A stretch of 6,493 nt of DNA, taken from NCBI GenBank assembly GCA_900547505.1, contig URGY01000095.1, positions 1 through 6,493 on the forward strand, written 5' to 3'. Below, piece after piece: positions 5,550 to 6,493 of this stretch (positions are counted from its first letter, which is position 1; each line of letters opens with the position of its first letter). The notes below the pieces were generated by a model that saw only the letters and a program-made list of their open reading frames with translations, ran no database searches and was not told where the DNA came from. The translations under genes were made by a program, and so were the position numbers. Origin of the DNA: an uncultured Collinsella sp. GTDB lineage: Bacteria > Actinomycetota > Coriobacteriia > Coriobacteriales > Coriobacteriaceae.

Positions 5550-6444
5550 ATGGCATCTCAAGTTGAGCTCACCCCATGCGGGGCCATGTTTGACATCTTT
5601 AAGCGCGCGGCGCATCTGAGCCATATCGAGCTGTGCGGCCTGGTGCTTTCGTCCCGTCCGCTCGCCGACGGCCGCAGCCCGCAGAGCCGAGCCGCCGATC
5701 GCTCTTGGGTTTCCCGCTTTATCGTTCGCGCGCCGGTCGGCACGCTTCAGCAGCGCTACTTTGCCGAATACGGTACCTCGGCTGCGCGCATTATGTCGCA
5801 ACTGGCCCTGCGCCAGCGCAATCCCATGGACTCCACGGCTGTGATCAATATGGTGTGCGGTCCTGCAGGTGAACCGATGGTACGCGCGCTCGAAGAGTGC
5901 CACCAGGACACGAATCTCTATCGCAACGCGCTCGATCGCCTGTCCCAGGCGGCGGAACTCATGCCCGCCGAGCGCGCCGAGGCCGTGCTGGTGCTGTTTG
6001 TCGCCGTCGGTTGTTCGGCGGATGTGCGGTCCTCGGTGAACTATGCCATCGACTACGCGCACGCGACCTGTGGCGGAGGCACATCCACGCCGCGTTCGCT
6101 TGGCATGTCGATGACCGCGGGCGAACGCGAACCCGCCCCGGCGCACCCCTTGGGCTTGCTGCGCGTACAAAACAGTTTTGTCGTGAGCGCCCCGCGCTGG
6201 ATTCAGCCGAGTGAGCAGGGTGTTGAGATTGGCGCGCTGGCCACTGGCGAGGGCGATATTACCGACGTCGGCGACGATGTCTCGGCCCGCCATGCCCATA
6301 TCTGGTGCGATGCTCAAAATATCTGGCACGTCGAGGACTTGTCGTCCACCAACGGAACCGTGGTGGTAAACGGGGCCACGCGCGTCTGCATTCAGGTCGA
6401 GCCCGGCCGTTCCGCCCAACTCAATCCCGGCGACGAGCTCAAGC
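5550..6444 (+). CDS. FHA domain protein, 3' end missing
   Basis: 298 codons are visible before the fragment ends; in-frame codons after 6444 are adapter and must be discarded. The start is ATG at 5550, with AAGGAGG at 5535-5541 lying inside the end of the kinase gene and three bases between stop and start, so it is in the same operon. Residues 1-200 form a mainly helical region I do not recognise, with one hydrophobic patch (AVLVLFVAVG, 145-154) too short for a confident membrane helix. Residues about 223-298 are a forkhead-associated domain: a VEIGALATGEGDITDVGDD start, S245-R247-H248 in SARHAHI, and STNGT (266-270), the loops that contact phosphothreonine. FHA proteins read phosphothreonine made by Hanks kinases, so it likely binds the kinase or a shared substrate. 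The strand after LNPGDEL is missing. Confidence 0.92.
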
Positions 6445-6493
6445 CTGTCTCTTATACACATCTCCGAGCCCACGAGACTACGCTGCATCTCGT
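6445..6493 (+). other. Illumina Nextera i7-side adapter (not genomic)
   Basis: Bases 6445-6463 are CTGTCTCTTATACACATCT, the Tn5 mosaic end in the other orientation. Bases 6464-6478 are CCGAGCCCACGAGAC, 6479-6486 (TACGCTGC) sit at the i7 index position (I recall this as N721), and 6487-6493 (ATCTCGT) begin the P7 arm. Together with the 5' adapter, this shows the sequence is one complete tagmented insert. Confidence 0.99.

Noticed and set aside
5157..6488. 443-residue minus-strand open frame
   Set aside because: It lies antisense to the kinase end and the FHA gene, starts inside the 3' adapter (MCIRDR) and has Arg/His-rich composition typical of a GC-rich shadow frame.

Overview
The window is one bacterial DNA fragment of about 6.4 kb (bases 52-6444) with Illumina Nextera (Tn5) adapter sequence still attached at both ends. 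The adapters at 1-51 and 6445-6493 are not genomic. The fragment is GC-rich and has an ordinary bacterial gene style: good Shine-Dalgarno (SD) sites, tight spacing and one ATGA overlap. The dnaX-ybaB-recR order, the Pro/Ala-rich DnaX tail and the kinase/FHA cluster suggest an actinobacterial gut organism of class Coriobacteriia, plausibly Collinsella. The genus is an inference from style and protein appearance; no database search was possible.

Region 1 (52-2554) holds the conserved DNA replication and repair block. It contains the 3' end of dnaX (clamp-loader tau/gamma), ybaB (nucleoid-associated protein) and recR (recombinational repair). Unusually, a small single-pass membrane protein gene (811-1284) lies on the opposite strand between dnaX and ybaB. 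It is followed by a 339-base intergenic stretch carrying a striking three-copy TTGCATAAT half-site cluster.

Region 2 (2555-2799) is a regulatory gap. It holds a 9-bp hairpin after recR, two near-identical GTTGYGCAAC palindromes about seven helical turns apart, and a strong intrinsic terminator placed directly before the SD of the next gene.

Region 3 (2800-6444) is a tightly packed, same-strand operon. It encodes a membrane-anchored or secreted protein with a Ser/Gly linker, a Ser/Thr protein kinase with four C-terminal membrane helices (start overlapping the previous stop by ATGA), and a protein whose C-terminal part is an FHA phosphothreonine-binding domain. The last gene is cut by the fragment end, so the operon continues beyond the window. 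The simplest reading is a eukaryotic-like phospho-signalling module: an outside-facing partner, a membrane kinase, and a cytoplasmic reader of phosphothreonine. No phosphatase or obvious substrate is visible. This is the most interesting system here, but its role is inferred from domains and order only.
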